A stretch of 64,000 nt of DNA. Source: Ruegeria sp. HKCCA6707. Lineage in GTDB: Bacteria > Pseudomonadota > Alphaproteobacteria > Rhodobacterales > Rhodobacteraceae. A model generated the notes under the pieces. It worked only from the letters and a program-made list of their open reading frames with translations. It searched no databases and was not told the origin of the DNA. The first letter of the stretch is position 1. Every line of letters begins with the position of its first letter. A program made the translations under genes and the position numbers. Of the stretch, positions 8,064 to 16,436 are shown piece by piece. Location of the stretch: NCBI RefSeq assembly GCF_013033515.1, contig NZ_WQEG01000003.1, positions 372,001-436,000 on the forward strand, read 5' to 3'.

Positions 8064-8384
8064 ATGACCTCACAAACCCAAAACGCGTTTCGCGCGCTGG
8101 CCGATCCGACCCGACGGGACATCGTTCATATACTGGCCCGACAGGACATGACGATCGCTCAATTGACGGATCAATTCGATATGACCCGCGCTGCGGTGAA
8201 GAAGCACCTGACCGTGTTGTCGGATGGCGGCTTGATCACAGTCGAAACCCGGGGGCGCGAACGTATCAATCGACTGGAACCCATGGGCATGGCCCCTGTT
8301 CTGGACTGGTTCAGCTATTTTGACCAGTTCTGGGATGATCGCCTGGCCAATCTGAAAGAAGCCATTGAAAGGAAAGCAAAATGA
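8064..8384 (+). CDS. ArsR-family transcriptional regulator
   Basis: A 106-residue winged-helix protein: FRALADPTRRDIVHILARQD (helices 1-2), MTIAQLTDQFDMTRAAVKKHLTVL (recognition helix), and the wing SDGGLITVETRGRERI. No cysteine metal-binding motif is present, so it belongs to the group that regulates a neighbouring AHSA1/SRPBCC gene rather than the metal sensors. GGAG lies upstream. It overlaps the next gene by ATGA. Two palindromes directly upstream are the likely binding sites. Confidence 0.9.
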   Translation: MTSQTQNAFRALADPTRRDIVHILARQDMTIAQLTDQFDMTRAAVKKHLTVLSDGGLITVETRGRERINRLEPMGMAPVLDWFSYFDQFWDDRLANLKEAIERKAK

Positions 8385-8806
8385 CCGAGACTATATTGCA
8401 AAAGACCATCTTTCTGCGCGCCGATCCAGACACGGTTTGGGATTATCTGACCGAACCTGATCGGCTGGCCGAGTGGTTCCACAAACCCGAGCGCCCCTTG
8501 GCCGCTGGTCAAAAGCTGGAGATGTTTGGAACCACCAGCGGCGATCTGCTGATCTGGGGCACGGTGACAGCCGCGCGCAAGCCCGAATATCTGGAATACA
8601 CTTTTACCGTCAAACCGATGGGCGATGCGGTGAGCGTGGTCAAATGGACGCTCGATCCTGTTCCGGGTGGCACCCGTCTGGCCCTGCGCCATGAAGGGCT
8701 GCCTCAGACCGCCGAAGGTTTTGGACTGATCCTGGCACTGGACAATGGCTGGGACGAACATTTTGGCAAGATGCGTACGGCCTTGCACGAACCTGTTGAC
8801 GCCTGA
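8381..8806 (+). CDS. SRPBCC / AHSA1-like protein
   Basis: A 141-residue helix-grip domain of the Activator of Hsp90 ATPase homologue 1-like group. Features are IFLRADPDTVWDYLTEPDRL, WFHKPERPLAAGQKLEMFG, VVKWTLDPVPGGTRLALRHEG and the C-terminal helix DNGWDEHFGKMRTAL. The fold binds hydrophobic ligands; none can be named. The arsR-AHSA1 pairing with a four-base overlap is a common bacterial arrangement, implying the regulator controls this protein. Confidence 0.88.
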   Translation: MTETILQKTIFLRADPDTVWDYLTEPDRLAEWFHKPERPLAAGQKLEMFGTTSGDLLIWGTVTAARKPEYLEYTFTVKPMGDAVSVVKWTLDPVPGGTRLALRHEGLPQTAEGFGLILALDNGWDEHFGKMRTALHEPVDA

Positions 8807-8819
8807 CCCCTTGTACCTG

Positions 8820-8852
8820 CCCGCCATTCGCCCTAGTTAGGCGTGTGGCGGG
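8820..8852 (+). terminator. Hairpin after the arsR-AHSA1 operon
   Basis: CCCGCCA (8820-8826) pairs with TGGCGGG (8846-8852), and inside it CGCC pairs with GGCG. It starts 14 bases after the AHSA1 stop. The following tract (TTCTGCCCTTCTTG) is only moderately T-rich, so termination strength is uncertain. Confidence 0.5.
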
Positions 8853-9014
8853 TTCTGCCCTTCTTGTGACTGGTAGCATTCTGGTGGCCTTAAGCAATTC
8901 CGAGGGGGCTGGCTCTGTTCAGGTCCTGGCCTGATTACCTGGCGCCCACCTGTACATACAGGTCCTCGGGAATCACACCGCACGGTTGACTGGTGGTCCC
9001 GCCACATACGCATC

Positions 9015-10400
9015 CTAGACTTCGGGGTCTGAAAGATTGTGGTTCACAAAACTTTCGTCCGAAAGCGCAAAATCATAGATCTTACGACCATTCCATTGCG
9101 GCATGTATTCGTCAAAGAACCTGTTCTTCTGATCAGGACAAGACGGCACAAGCAAATCCGGCTTATCTAGCCCAACCCCGAAATTCAGCACTCGAGCGGA
9201 TTTATATCGTGTGGCCGCACGCGAAACCGCATGGTGCAAAAGCACATGCTCAATGTGACCGTACTCTCCAATGCTGTTATGGGTTATGACAGTCGACGGG
9301 GCGAACTGCTGCATCATGGCAAAGACCGATCCCTCCAAAAGATTAAACAAGGGGTGACGGTTTAGCGGACGCACGATCTTGGGATGCGTCTGCTCGGGCC
9401 CTGTCGGCATCTGAATGAATCGCCTCAGCCTGCGATGATCAGGCTCTACGGCAAATGGGAACTGGACTCTCTGAAAACCAAGTGAGTCACAGACGCGCTG
9501 CATTGCCGCCTCACGCGTACTTGTGTCTTTGCGGTTTGGAGCGGGTCGAAAGAAACTGACGATGGTCACATCCGCCCGATCTTTCAAATGCGCCAAGGTG
9601 GAGCCGCAGAACAACGTCTCATCATCCTGATGGCAAACGCAAAGAAGAATCCTGTCATCCTTGAGGCTGGCAAGACTAACCTTGCCCGCTGCCACGTCTG
9701 GCCCGGTTTCCAATACGTCAAAATTGGCGTTTGCGAAATTCTGAAACCTAGACGAGCTAACCCGCCGCGCGCGCCCTTCTGCGATCAACTGATTGGAACT
9801 CTCCTTCACCTTCCCGTTTTTGTTATCCCCTTGGAACAAGTAGCATCGACCAGCCAATCCCGGCCAAGCTGTCTCGAGCTCGGAGACTCTGCTGTTCTTC
9901 GCGGCGTCCAAATGCAGCAAATCAATTGAACCAAAGGGGCGTTCTGCCACCGCCTGACGAAGACCATCAATCGCATCCATCAGATAAAGCTTTACGCGCG
10001 TCGGAAACCTGGTCTCAAACCACTTGAAAACAATAGGAACATAGATGTTCACGGGTGGCCACGACGCCCGTAGCCGCTGACCAAGGTCAATCCCTATGAA
10101 CTTCAGCGATGGATTGGAATGAAGGGCCAACAATGCAGCGTGGCCTCCGGCCACACCCACTTCTGCAAAACACGAGCTGCTCTGAGCCATTTGAAAAAGC
10201 GCACGCCTTTTCGGCTCCATCCCAGGCGACATAGCCGTCAAGTGGAAGTCTTCCTGCATATGGCCGTAGCACACGTTACCGTTTATCGCCACTGGCTCAC
10301 CAGCCTTTGACAACCCTTCGGCAATTGCGTGGTTTAAGGATTCAAGATCATCGCGAAAACTCGGGGACGCAATAACCTCTTCATATGTGAGAGTGTTCAA
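9015..10400 (-). CDS. Methyltransferase-PIG-L deacetylase fusion
   Basis: A 461-residue two-domain protein. Residues about 60-215 look like a class I methyltransferase of the Methyltransf_24/cephalosporin-hydroxylase type, with glycine-rich loop FAEVGVAGGHAALLAL, FIGIDLGQ, and HLDAAKNSRVSELETAWPGL. Residues about 248-440 are a PIG-L/LmbE de-N-acetylase: CHQDDETLFCG (His257, Asp259, Asp260) and GEYGHIEHVLLHH (His382, His385) supply the zinc and base residues of that family. This suggests a carbohydrate- or glycoconjugate-modifying enzyme. The start is a TTG at 10400 without a strong ribosome site, so the N-terminus is uncertain. It stands alone, not in an operon. Confidence 0.75.
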   Translation of the reverse strand: MNTLTYEEVIASPSFRDDLESLNHAIAEGLSKAGEPVAINGNVCYGHMQEDFHLTAMSPGMEPKRRALFQMAQSSSCFAEVGVAGGHAALLALHSNPSLKFIGIDLGQRLRASWPPVNIYVPIVFKWFETRFPTRVKLYLMDAIDGLRQAVAERPFGSIDLLHLDAAKNSRVSELETAWPGLAGRCYLFQGDNKNGKVKESSNQLIAEGRARRVSSSRFQNFANANFDVLETGPDVAAGKVSLASLKDDRILLCVCHQDDETLFCGSTLAHLKDRADVTIVSFFRPAPNRKDTSTREAAMQRVCDSLGFQRVQFPFAVEPDHRRLRRFIQMPTGPEQTHPKIVRPLNRHPLFNLLEGSVFAMMQQFAPSTVITHNSIGEYGHIEHVLLHHAVSRAATRYKSARVLNFGVGLDKPDLLVPSCPDQKNRFFDEYMPQWNGRKIYDFALSDESFVNHNLSDPEV

Positions 10401-10537
10401 AAGCTCGGCTCTTTTGCTGCCTTTTCTTGTCGCTGACAGGCATGAAAGGACAACGCAGCGTCATGTTCAAGCCGTTTGAACCAAAAATACGCTCCGTAGG
10501 CCACACCCGCGGCAGGATGAGCCTTCCGACGCGGCTC

Positions 10538-10834
10538 TTAGGTTTTTTCAACTCGGATTGTTGCGGGCTTCAAGCCGGCGACGACCGACGTACCACGACG
10601 CGGACCTTGCGGTTTCTCAGCCATGCTCATGATCTTGTACCCGAACTGAACGCCTGCGAAGACGATACCATTCATGAACCAGATCATCGCCAAGGCAACG
10701 AGGCCAATATCCGAGCCCAAGATGAGCGTGCGCAGGTTGGCCACGTTCAAGACCAGCAGAACACCGACAAAGACTGCCGAGATGACAAAGCCCATTGCCA
10801 CTTGGGTGATATACAGACGGATCAGTTTTGGCAT
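10538..10834 (-). CDS. Small inner-membrane protein
   Basis: A 98-residue protein with two to three hydrophobic segments (VAMGFVISAVFVGVLLVLNV, then DIGLVALAMIWFMNGIVFAG) and a basic C-terminal tail (EKPQGPRRGTSVV). There is no known motif. It lies about 60 bases downstream of nusB on the same strand and may be the last gene of the ribB-ribH-nusB unit. Function unknown. Confidence 0.7.
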   Translation of the reverse strand: MPKLIRLYITQVAMGFVISAVFVGVLLVLNVANLRTLILGSDIGLVALAMIWFMNGIVFAGVQFGYKIMSMAEKPQGPRRGTSVVAGLKPATIRVEKT

Positions 10835-10893
10835 GACGAACCCCTTTGCGCTGTGACATTCAGGTTAGCGCATATTTGGGCCGCGTAAAGGTG

Positions 10894-11376
10894 TCAGAAT
10901 GCCTCGGGCTGGGCTTCGCGCGCCATGTGATCCAACACGGCGTTGACGAATTTCGTCTCTTTACCTTCCGGGAAAAAGGCGCGCGCGACGTCGACGAATT
11001 CAGTGATCACAACTTTGGGCGGTGTATCGCTTTGGGTCAGCTCTGCGCCGGCTGCACGGAACACGGCGCGCAGAGTCGGATCGATGCGGCCGATCGGCCA
11101 TTTGGCGACCAGAGCGCGGTCGGTCATCTGGTCAATGGGCGCCTGATAGTTCACCGCATCGTCAACCAGCTTGCGGAAGAGGCTGGTGTCACCCTCGAGC
11201 ATTTCATCGCCTTCATAGACAGCGCCAAACCGGTGATCCAGAAACTCGGCCACAACCGCTTCGGTCGTCTGACCCGACTGCTCCATCTGGAACAGCGCCT
11301 GCACGGCATAAAGCCGGGCGGCGGATTTCATCAGTCGTTTTTTACTGGCCGGTTTGGGCGCGTCTGTCTGGGTCAT
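10894..11376 (-). CDS. nusB: Transcription antitermination factor NusB
   Basis: A 160-residue all-helical RNA-binding protein that, with NusE (S10), assembles antitermination complexes on rRNA boxA. KSAARLYAVQALFQMEQSG, FRKLVDDAVNYQAPIDQ, DPTLRAVFRAAGAEL, and VVITEFVDVARAFFPEGKETKFVNAVLD match the family in order. The ATG at 11376 overlaps the ribH stop as ATGA. Co-occurrence with ribH is a common bacterial arrangement. Confidence 0.95.
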   Translation of the reverse strand: MTQTDAPKPASKKRLMKSAARLYAVQALFQMEQSGQTTEAVVAEFLDHRFGAVYEGDEMLEGDTSLFRKLVDDAVNYQAPIDQMTDRALVAKWPIGRIDPTLRAVFRAAGAELTQSDTPPKVVITEFVDVARAFFPEGKETKFVNAVLDHMAREAQPEAF

Positions 11377-11924
11377 GCTGTCGTGGATCCGTTGCTGTCG
11401 CCCGCCACAAGGATGGACTCGGACGGCGGCTTGAAGCCCACGCCCTTTTTGGAAGAGCCCCACTTACGGCTGAGCGCGATCAGATGCAAGGCCGCAGCTG
11501 CCGCGCCGCCACCTTTATTCATCTTTTCGGGGTTCGCGCGCACTTCGGCCTGCTCGTCATTCTCGACAGTCAGAATTCCGTTGCCGATGCACAGACCTTG
11601 CAGCCCCATCAACTGGATGGCGCGGCTGGAATCGTTGCAGACCGTCTCATAGTGCGTTGTTTCGCCCCGGATTACACAGCCCAGCGCGACATAACCGTCA
11701 AAATCGCATTGGCGGTCTGCCATCGCGATAGCCGTGGGAATTTCCAGCGCTCCGGGCACCTCGACCACCTCGCAGGTACCACCAGCCGCCTCGATCTCGG
11801 CCTTGGCCCCGGCGATCAGATTGTCAGCGATGGCGCGATAGAACGGAGCCGCCACGATCAGCAGCTTCACGGGTTTGTCGAATGTCGGCGTTGGCAGAAC
11901 GCCGTGTTTGTCTTGTTCAGCCAC
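11373..11924 (-). CDS. ribH: 6,7-dimethyl-8-ribityllumazine synthase
   Basis: A 183-residue lumazine synthase catalysing the penultimate step of riboflavin synthesis from the RibD product and the RibB product. Signatures: VEVPGALEIPTAIAMA, GYVALGCVIRGETTHYE, the catalytic His region within it, and GNGILTVENDEQA followed by NKGGGAAAAAL. A C-terminal extension of about 25 residues beyond the usual end (GSSKKGVGFKPPSESILVAG) is a little unusual. It is two bases downstream of ribB and coupled to nusB. Confidence 0.95.
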   Translation of the reverse strand: MAEQDKHGVLPTPTFDKPVKLLIVAAPFYRAIADNLIAGAKAEIEAAGGTCEVVEVPGALEIPTAIAMADRQCDFDGYVALGCVIRGETTHYETVCNDSSRAIQLMGLQGLCIGNGILTVENDEQAEVRANPEKMNKGGGAAAAALHLIALSRKWGSSKKGVGFKPPSESILVAGDSNGSTTA

Positions 11925-11926
11925 GA

Positions 11927-13048
11927 TCAGTCATCCTTGAGAATTGAGCGGGTGCCGACGATGGACAAACCAAATGCGTCGAGCCCCAGGTATTTCGTTT
12001 CCGGTGAGTCTGTCAGCAACACCAGTTCCTGAATCCCCATTTTGGACAGGATCTGCGCCCCCAGACCCGTGCGTTTGATGGTGCGCGGGCCTTCGTCCTC
12101 GGCCGCATAGAGCGAGTTGCGCGGCTGACGGAAAAGGCACACAACGCCCCGACCCTCGGCGGCAATCTTCTCCATCGCGCGCGGCAACTCGCGTGAGGAT
12201 TTGGGACCAAGCCCCAATATGTCCGGCGCTTCATGCAAGGCATGGGTACGGGTCAAGACCGGCTCGGGCGTTGCAATATCCCCTTTGATCATGACCACAT
12301 GTTCGATCCCATGGGTCTGATCAGTAAAGAGCCGCATCTCCCATTCGCCACCATATTCCGATGTCACCATCTGGCGCGAGGTTTCGACCACCAGATTGTC
12401 ATTGCGCGCGCGATAGCTGATCAGGTCACTGATGGTTCCGATCTTCATATCGTGGGTTTTGGCGAATTCCACCAGATCCGGCAGGCGCGCCATCGTACCG
12501 TCGGGGTTCATGATCTCGCAGATCACACCAGCGGGATTCAACCCCGCCAGACGCGAGATATCCACGGCAGCTTCGGTATGGCCTGCCCGCACCAGCACCC
12601 CACCCCGCTTGGCGCGTAAGGGGAAGACATGACCAGGTGTCGCGATATGCGCCATGGTGTTTTGTTCGTTTATCGCGGTCGCCACGGTCAGCGCCCGGTC
12701 AGCGGCGGAAATCCCGGTGCTGACACCTTCTCGCGCCTCGATCGACACGGTAAAGGCCGTCTCGTGCCGCGAGGAATTGTTGACCGCCATCATCGGCAGG
12801 CCCAAGGAATCGATCCGCTCGGCGGTCATCGGCAGGCAGATCAATCCGCGCCCATGGGTGGCCATGAAATTGATCGCATCCGCATCGGCAAATTCTGCCG
12901 GAATGACCAGATCGCCCTCATTCTCGCGGTCCTCGTGATCGACCAGAATATACATCCGGCCTTTGCGCGCCTCATCAATGATGTCCTCGATCGGGCTGAT
13001 CGCGTCGCGCAATTGGGCCTCGACCGGACCGGGGGTTTCAAAGCTCAT
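11927..13048 (-). CDS. ribB: 3,4-dihydroxy-2-butanone 4-phosphate synthase with degenerate RibA domain
   Basis: A 373-residue protein. The N-terminal ~210 residues are RibB, making dihydroxybutanone phosphate from ribulose 5-phosphate. The acidic metal loop [41 protein letters not shown], and [10 protein letters not shown] are all present. The C-terminal ~150 residues align in layout with GTP cyclohydrolase II but lack its zinc cysteines (ECxTGD...RCDC): here the segment reads [23 protein letters not shown] cyclohydrolase II activity is therefore unlikely. The start at 13048 follows AAGG in the leader. Confidence 0.92.
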   Translation of the reverse strand: MSFETPGPVEAQLRDAISPIEDIIDEARKGRMYILVDHEDRENEGDLVIPAEFADADAINFMATHGRGLICLPMTAERIDSLGLPMMAVNNSSRHETAFTVSIEAREGVSTGISAADRALTVATAINEQNTMAHIATPGHVFPLRAKRGGVLVRAGHTEAAVDISRLAGLNPAGVICEIMNPDGTMARLPDLVEFAKTHDMKIGTISDLISYRARNDNLVVETSRQMVTSEYGGEWEMRLFTDQTHGIEHVVMIKGDIATPEPVLTRTHALHEAPDILGLGPKSSRELPRAMEKIAAEGRGVVCLFRQPRNSLYAAEDEGPRTIKRTGLGAQILSKMGIQELVLLTDSPETKYLGLDAFGLSIVGTRSILKDD

Positions 13049-13268
13049 GGGGCAGCCTTTCACAAGAGCATTTCTGCAACGCGGGATAGACCACGCGCAA
13101 GGCAAAGACCAGAGCGTATGCGCCCTGCGATTGTTGCCATTTACCCGACGTTTGGCGGATCTCTCCCGGGTTTGTCCTCAAATTGCCCAAAACAAGCCCT
13201 TTGATCGCCCGATAGCTGGCAGAGTTCTGTATGCAGTATTTCCAACGTCAGACAAGACCCTCCGCACC

Positions 13269-14324
13269 ATGTTCAAGACCGTTGACGTGCCCGCCTCAAG
13301 TGTCGCTTTTGGAACCGCCTTTTGGCGCAATCGATTGCTGTTGTCGCTTGTCGGATTACAACTGGTTTGCGCGGTCGCAGTCAGCATTTATGTCGGAAGG
13401 TCTTTCTGGGATGCCTCGACATCACTCATGCTGGGGCTTTCGTTCAAGCTTTTTCTCTTTATGTTCGCCAATTTCGTGCTTTGGCGTTTTGGCGTGGCCG
13501 TTTTTTCGATCCGCCCTGCCAAACCGATAAAATGGCTGCTACACGATCTGTGGTCTAAACTGACCGACCCCCAAAAGGCTCCTGATGCAGTGCTCTGTTT
13601 TGGCAGCATCGTTGCTTTGATTGCGTCGTACACGTTCCTTAAGAATGAAATTCATGCGGTGAACCCGTCTCTCTGGGACGCCGAGTTCGCGAGATGGGAT
13701 AGATGGCTGCACGGCGGCTTTGATCCCTGGGTATTGCTTTGGCCCATCTTTGGGTCACCTTACGTGACCACCGCGCTGAACGTCGCTTATCACATGTGGT
13801 TTCCCATGCTTTATATTGCGGTTTGCGTGGCTTGCCTGGATCGAAGAGACCCAAATCGTTGCACCGTGTTTCTTGTGGCTTTCGTGTTGTGCTGGTTCGT
13901 CGGTGGCAACCTTTTAGCTACGGTTTTCGCCTCGGTCGGCCCGGTCTATTTCGAAGCCTTTGGTCTGGGGCTCGAGTTTGCGCCGCAGATGGAAATGCTG
14001 CGCCAATCAAATGAAATAAGCCCGGTCTGGTCGCTGAGCGTGCAAAACATGTTGCTGGAGGGTTATCACAATGCTGGTCCCGCGCGGGGCATTTCCGCAA
14101 TGCCCAGTATGCATGTCGCCTCAAGCGTGCTTTTGGCCTTCTATGGATTCAGCTATGCACGTTGGGCCGGTTGGGCGCTGACAGGCTTCGCCTTCACTAT
14201 CCTGTTGGGGTCAGTGCATCTTGGTTGGCACTATGCGATTGACGGCTATGCCTCGGGACTGCTGATGGTCTTCTTTTGGTGGCTGGCCAAAAAGCTGACC
14301 GCGCGGTTTGGACCAAACGCCTGA
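13269..14324 (+). CDS. PAP2-superfamily membrane phosphatase
   Basis: About 351 residues with six or more membrane helices. The phosphatase motifs sit near the C-terminus: GISAMPSMHVASSVLLAF (PSMH) and SVHLGWHYAIDGYASG (H-x3-D). The layout resembles the PAP2_3 / inositol-phosphoceramide-synthase-like group: a phospholipid or lipid-carrier phosphatase or phosphotransferase acting at the periplasmic face. No strong ribosome site decides the start; 13269 gives the first helix soon after. It is divergent from ribB and convergent with ribE, and next to capsule genes. Confidence 0.78.
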   Translation: MFKTVDVPASSVAFGTAFWRNRLLLSLVGLQLVCAVAVSIYVGRSFWDASTSLMLGLSFKLFLFMFANFVLWRFGVAVFSIRPAKPIKWLLHDLWSKLTDPQKAPDAVLCFGSIVALIASYTFLKNEIHAVNPSLWDAEFARWDRWLHGGFDPWVLLWPIFGSPYVTTALNVAYHMWFPMLYIAVCVACLDRRDPNRCTVFLVAFVLCWFVGGNLLATVFASVGPVYFEAFGLGLEFAPQMEMLRQSNEISPVWSLSVQNMLLEGYHNAGPARGISAMPSMHVASSVLLAFYGFSYARWAGWALTGFAFTILLGSVHLGWHYAIDGYASGLLMVFFWWLAKKLTARFGPNA

Positions 14325-14327
14325 AGT

Positions 14328-14915
14328 TCAGACCGTTTCCGCCAAACGCGCCACATAGCGGGCGAGCGTGTCGATCTCGAGGTTCACACGGTCGCCAACA
14401 GCGACATCGCCCCAGGTTGTGACCTCTTTGGTGTGCGGAATGAAGTTGATGCCGAAATCGCACCCATCCACATCATTGACCGTCAGCGATGTCCCGTTCA
14501 GCGCGACCGAGCCTTTGGGCGCGATGAACCGCGCCAAGTCTTTGGGCGCGCGCAATGTCACGCGCTTGCTGTCGCCCTCATCTTTTACGGCAATCACCTC
14601 TGCCACACCGTCCACATGGCCCGACACGATATGCCCGCCCAATTCGTCCCCGACTTTGAGCGCGCGTTCAAGGTTGACCCGCTTCCCGAGGCTCCATGTG
14701 TCCAGGTTGGTCTTTGACACGGTCTCGGCACTGATCTGGACATCATACCAGTCAGGACCCAGCGCGATAACGGTCAGGCACACGCCATCACTGGCAATCG
14801 AAGCTCCGATATCGATCCCGTTGGTGTCATAGCCAGTGCGAATGCGTGCGCGAAGATCACCTTGCTGGTCCAACTCGGCAATGGTGCCGATATCAGTAAC
14901 GATCCCAGTGAACAT
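14328..14915 (-). CDS. ribE: Riboflavin synthase alpha chain
   Basis: A 195-residue protein with the two lumazine-binding repeats of riboflavin synthase, which dismutates two lumazines into riboflavin plus the RibH substrate. Repeat 1 has MFTGIVTDIGTI, SIASDGVCLTV and SAETVSKTNL; repeat 2 has GHIVSGHVDGVAEV, SVALNGTSLTVND, and GINFIPHTKEVTTWG. AAGG precedes the ATG. It is separated from ribB by the PAP2 gene and from ribD by three capsule genes. Confidence 0.95.
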   Translation of the reverse strand: MFTGIVTDIGTIAELDQQGDLRARIRTGYDTNGIDIGASIASDGVCLTVIALGPDWYDVQISAETVSKTNLDTWSLGKRVNLERALKVGDELGGHIVSGHVDGVAEVIAVKDEGDSKRVTLRAPKDLARFIAPKGSVALNGTSLTVNDVDGCDFGINFIPHTKEVTTWGDVAVGDRVNLEIDTLARYVARLAETV

Positions 14916-15044
14916 TCCTTAACCCTCTTTCGCTTAGGCTGACTGGCACCGAGGTAAGGGCAAGTGAGCTTGCGGGCAAGCCCTGCCTTGCTCCGATGGG
15001 CACAAACAGGCATTGTCAGAAAGAAAAGAGGCAGAAGCAGTCCC

Positions 15045-16343
15045 ATGTCCTTTGATTATTCCGCTTCAGGGCAGCGTAGTTTTTTGTTCCTTCAAGGACC
15101 CCATGGTCCGTTTTTCTGGTCGTTGGCAAAAGTTCTACGCGCGACTGGTGCGAGAGCATGGCGGGTTGGTTTCAACGCAGGTGACCAGGCCTTTTGGCGC
15201 GATGCGCAAAGCTACGTGCCCTTCATGGACACGCCCGAGAACTGGCCCGACACCTTCCGGCAGATGATCGCGGAACTGAGCGTGACAGATCTGGTGCTAT
15301 ATGGCGACACCCGTCCCGTTCACGCACAAGCTGTTGAGATTGCAAAAGCTGCGGGCCTTACGGTTCATGTCTTCGAAGAAGGCTATTTGCGCCCTTGGTG
15401 GGTCACATATGAGCGCGACGGCTCGAATGGAAACTCCCGCCTGATGCAGATGAGCGTGGCTGACATGGAGCAATGTCTGGATCGGTCCGAGCAGCGATCA
15501 CCCCCGCCGCCAACCCATTGGGGAGATATGCGGCAGCATATTTTCTATGGTGCGCTCTATCATTGGTTCGTGATGTTTTTGAACCGAAATTACCGCCATT
15601 TTCGGTCACATCGCGAGGTTTCTGTATCTCAGGAATTTGCGCTGTATTTCAAACGATTGCTGCGCATGCCGGTTCACCGCCTGCGGCGCGAGCTGGCAAC
15701 GTGGAAAGTCAATCGCAGCGGCTTCCCCTACCACCTCGTTTTATTGCAACTGGGACATGATAGCTCGGTCCAGTCGCATTCCGGCTATGCGCGGATGTCT
15801 GACTTTGTGCAGGAGATGGTAACAGGGTTTGCCGAAGGTGCGCCCCGACACCACCACCTTGTGATCAAGGAACATCCCCTGGAAAACCACCGCGAACCTT
15901 TGCGCCGGTTGGTCGCGCAACTGGCCCGCAAGCTGAAGATCGATGATCGCGTACATTATGTTCCGGGGGGCAAATTGGCCGGTCTGCTGGACGATGCGCA
16001 ATCGGCGGTCACCATAAACTCGACCGCAGGACAGCAGGTTTTGTGGCGCGGCCTGCCGTTGCGCAGTTTCGGGCAGTCGGTCTATGACAAGCCCGAATTT
16101 GTCTCCCGACAATCTGTGTCGGAGTTCTTTGCCAACCCTCAGCCACCAGACGCCGAGTACTATCGAACCTACCGACGGTTTTTGCTGGCGACCAGCCAGG
16201 TTCCCGGGGGGTTTTATTCGCGACGCGGTCGCCGTCAATTGTTAAGGCGCGCCGTCGATATGATGCTGAATGAGCAAGACCCCTATCAGGCCCGTTTCAC
16301 CAGCAGCGCGGCTGAGAGGCCACAGTTGCGAATCATCGGCTAA
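15045..16343 (+). CDS. kpsS: KpsS-like capsular polysaccharide beta-Kdo transferase/export protein
   Basis: A 432-residue cytosolic protein. In group 2 capsules KpsS adds the first Kdo of the poly-Kdo linker to lyso-phosphatidylglycerol. Features: SFLFLQGPHGPFFWSLAKVL at the N-terminus, VFEEGYLRPWWVTYE, VIKEHPLENHR, RVHYVPGGKLAGLLDDAQSAV, and TINSTAGQQVLWRGLP, which match the family's conserved HPLE and NSTxG elements. The ATG at 15045 is preferred, with AGAGG about 14 bases upstream. It is the first gene of a plus-strand run with the export lipoprotein and KpsC. Confidence 0.87.
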   Translation: MSFDYSASGQRSFLFLQGPHGPFFWSLAKVLRATGARAWRVGFNAGDQAFWRDAQSYVPFMDTPENWPDTFRQMIAELSVTDLVLYGDTRPVHAQAVEIAKAAGLTVHVFEEGYLRPWWVTYERDGSNGNSRLMQMSVADMEQCLDRSEQRSPPPPTHWGDMRQHIFYGALYHWFVMFLNRNYRHFRSHREVSVSQEFALYFKRLLRMPVHRLRRELATWKVNRSGFPYHLVLLQLGHDSSVQSHSGYARMSDFVQEMVTGFAEGAPRHHHLVIKEHPLENHREPLRRLVAQLARKLKIDDRVHYVPGGKLAGLLDDAQSAVTINSTAGQQVLWRGLPLRSFGQSVYDKPEFVSRQSVSEFFANPQPPDAEYYRTYRRFLLATSQVPGGFYSRRGRRQLLRRAVDMMLNEQDPYQARFTSSAAERPQLRIIG

Positions 16344-16436
16344 TCTCAAAGACCTGCAACTGGAAGTTGGCGTAAAAAACAGGTACGTTGCCGAAAACAA
16401 AAGACAAGAACCACAGAATATTGAGGATATCCGGCA

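Noticed and set aside
8948..8963. Short inverted repeat ACCTGT-ACAT-ACAGGT downstream of the AHSA1 gene
   Set aside because: Six-base arms in a gap between genes with no promoter context; probably chance.
13049..13268. Possible FMN riboswitch upstream of ribB
   Set aside because: The conserved RFN-element boxes were not found in this leader on either strand, nor upstream of nrdR-ribD.
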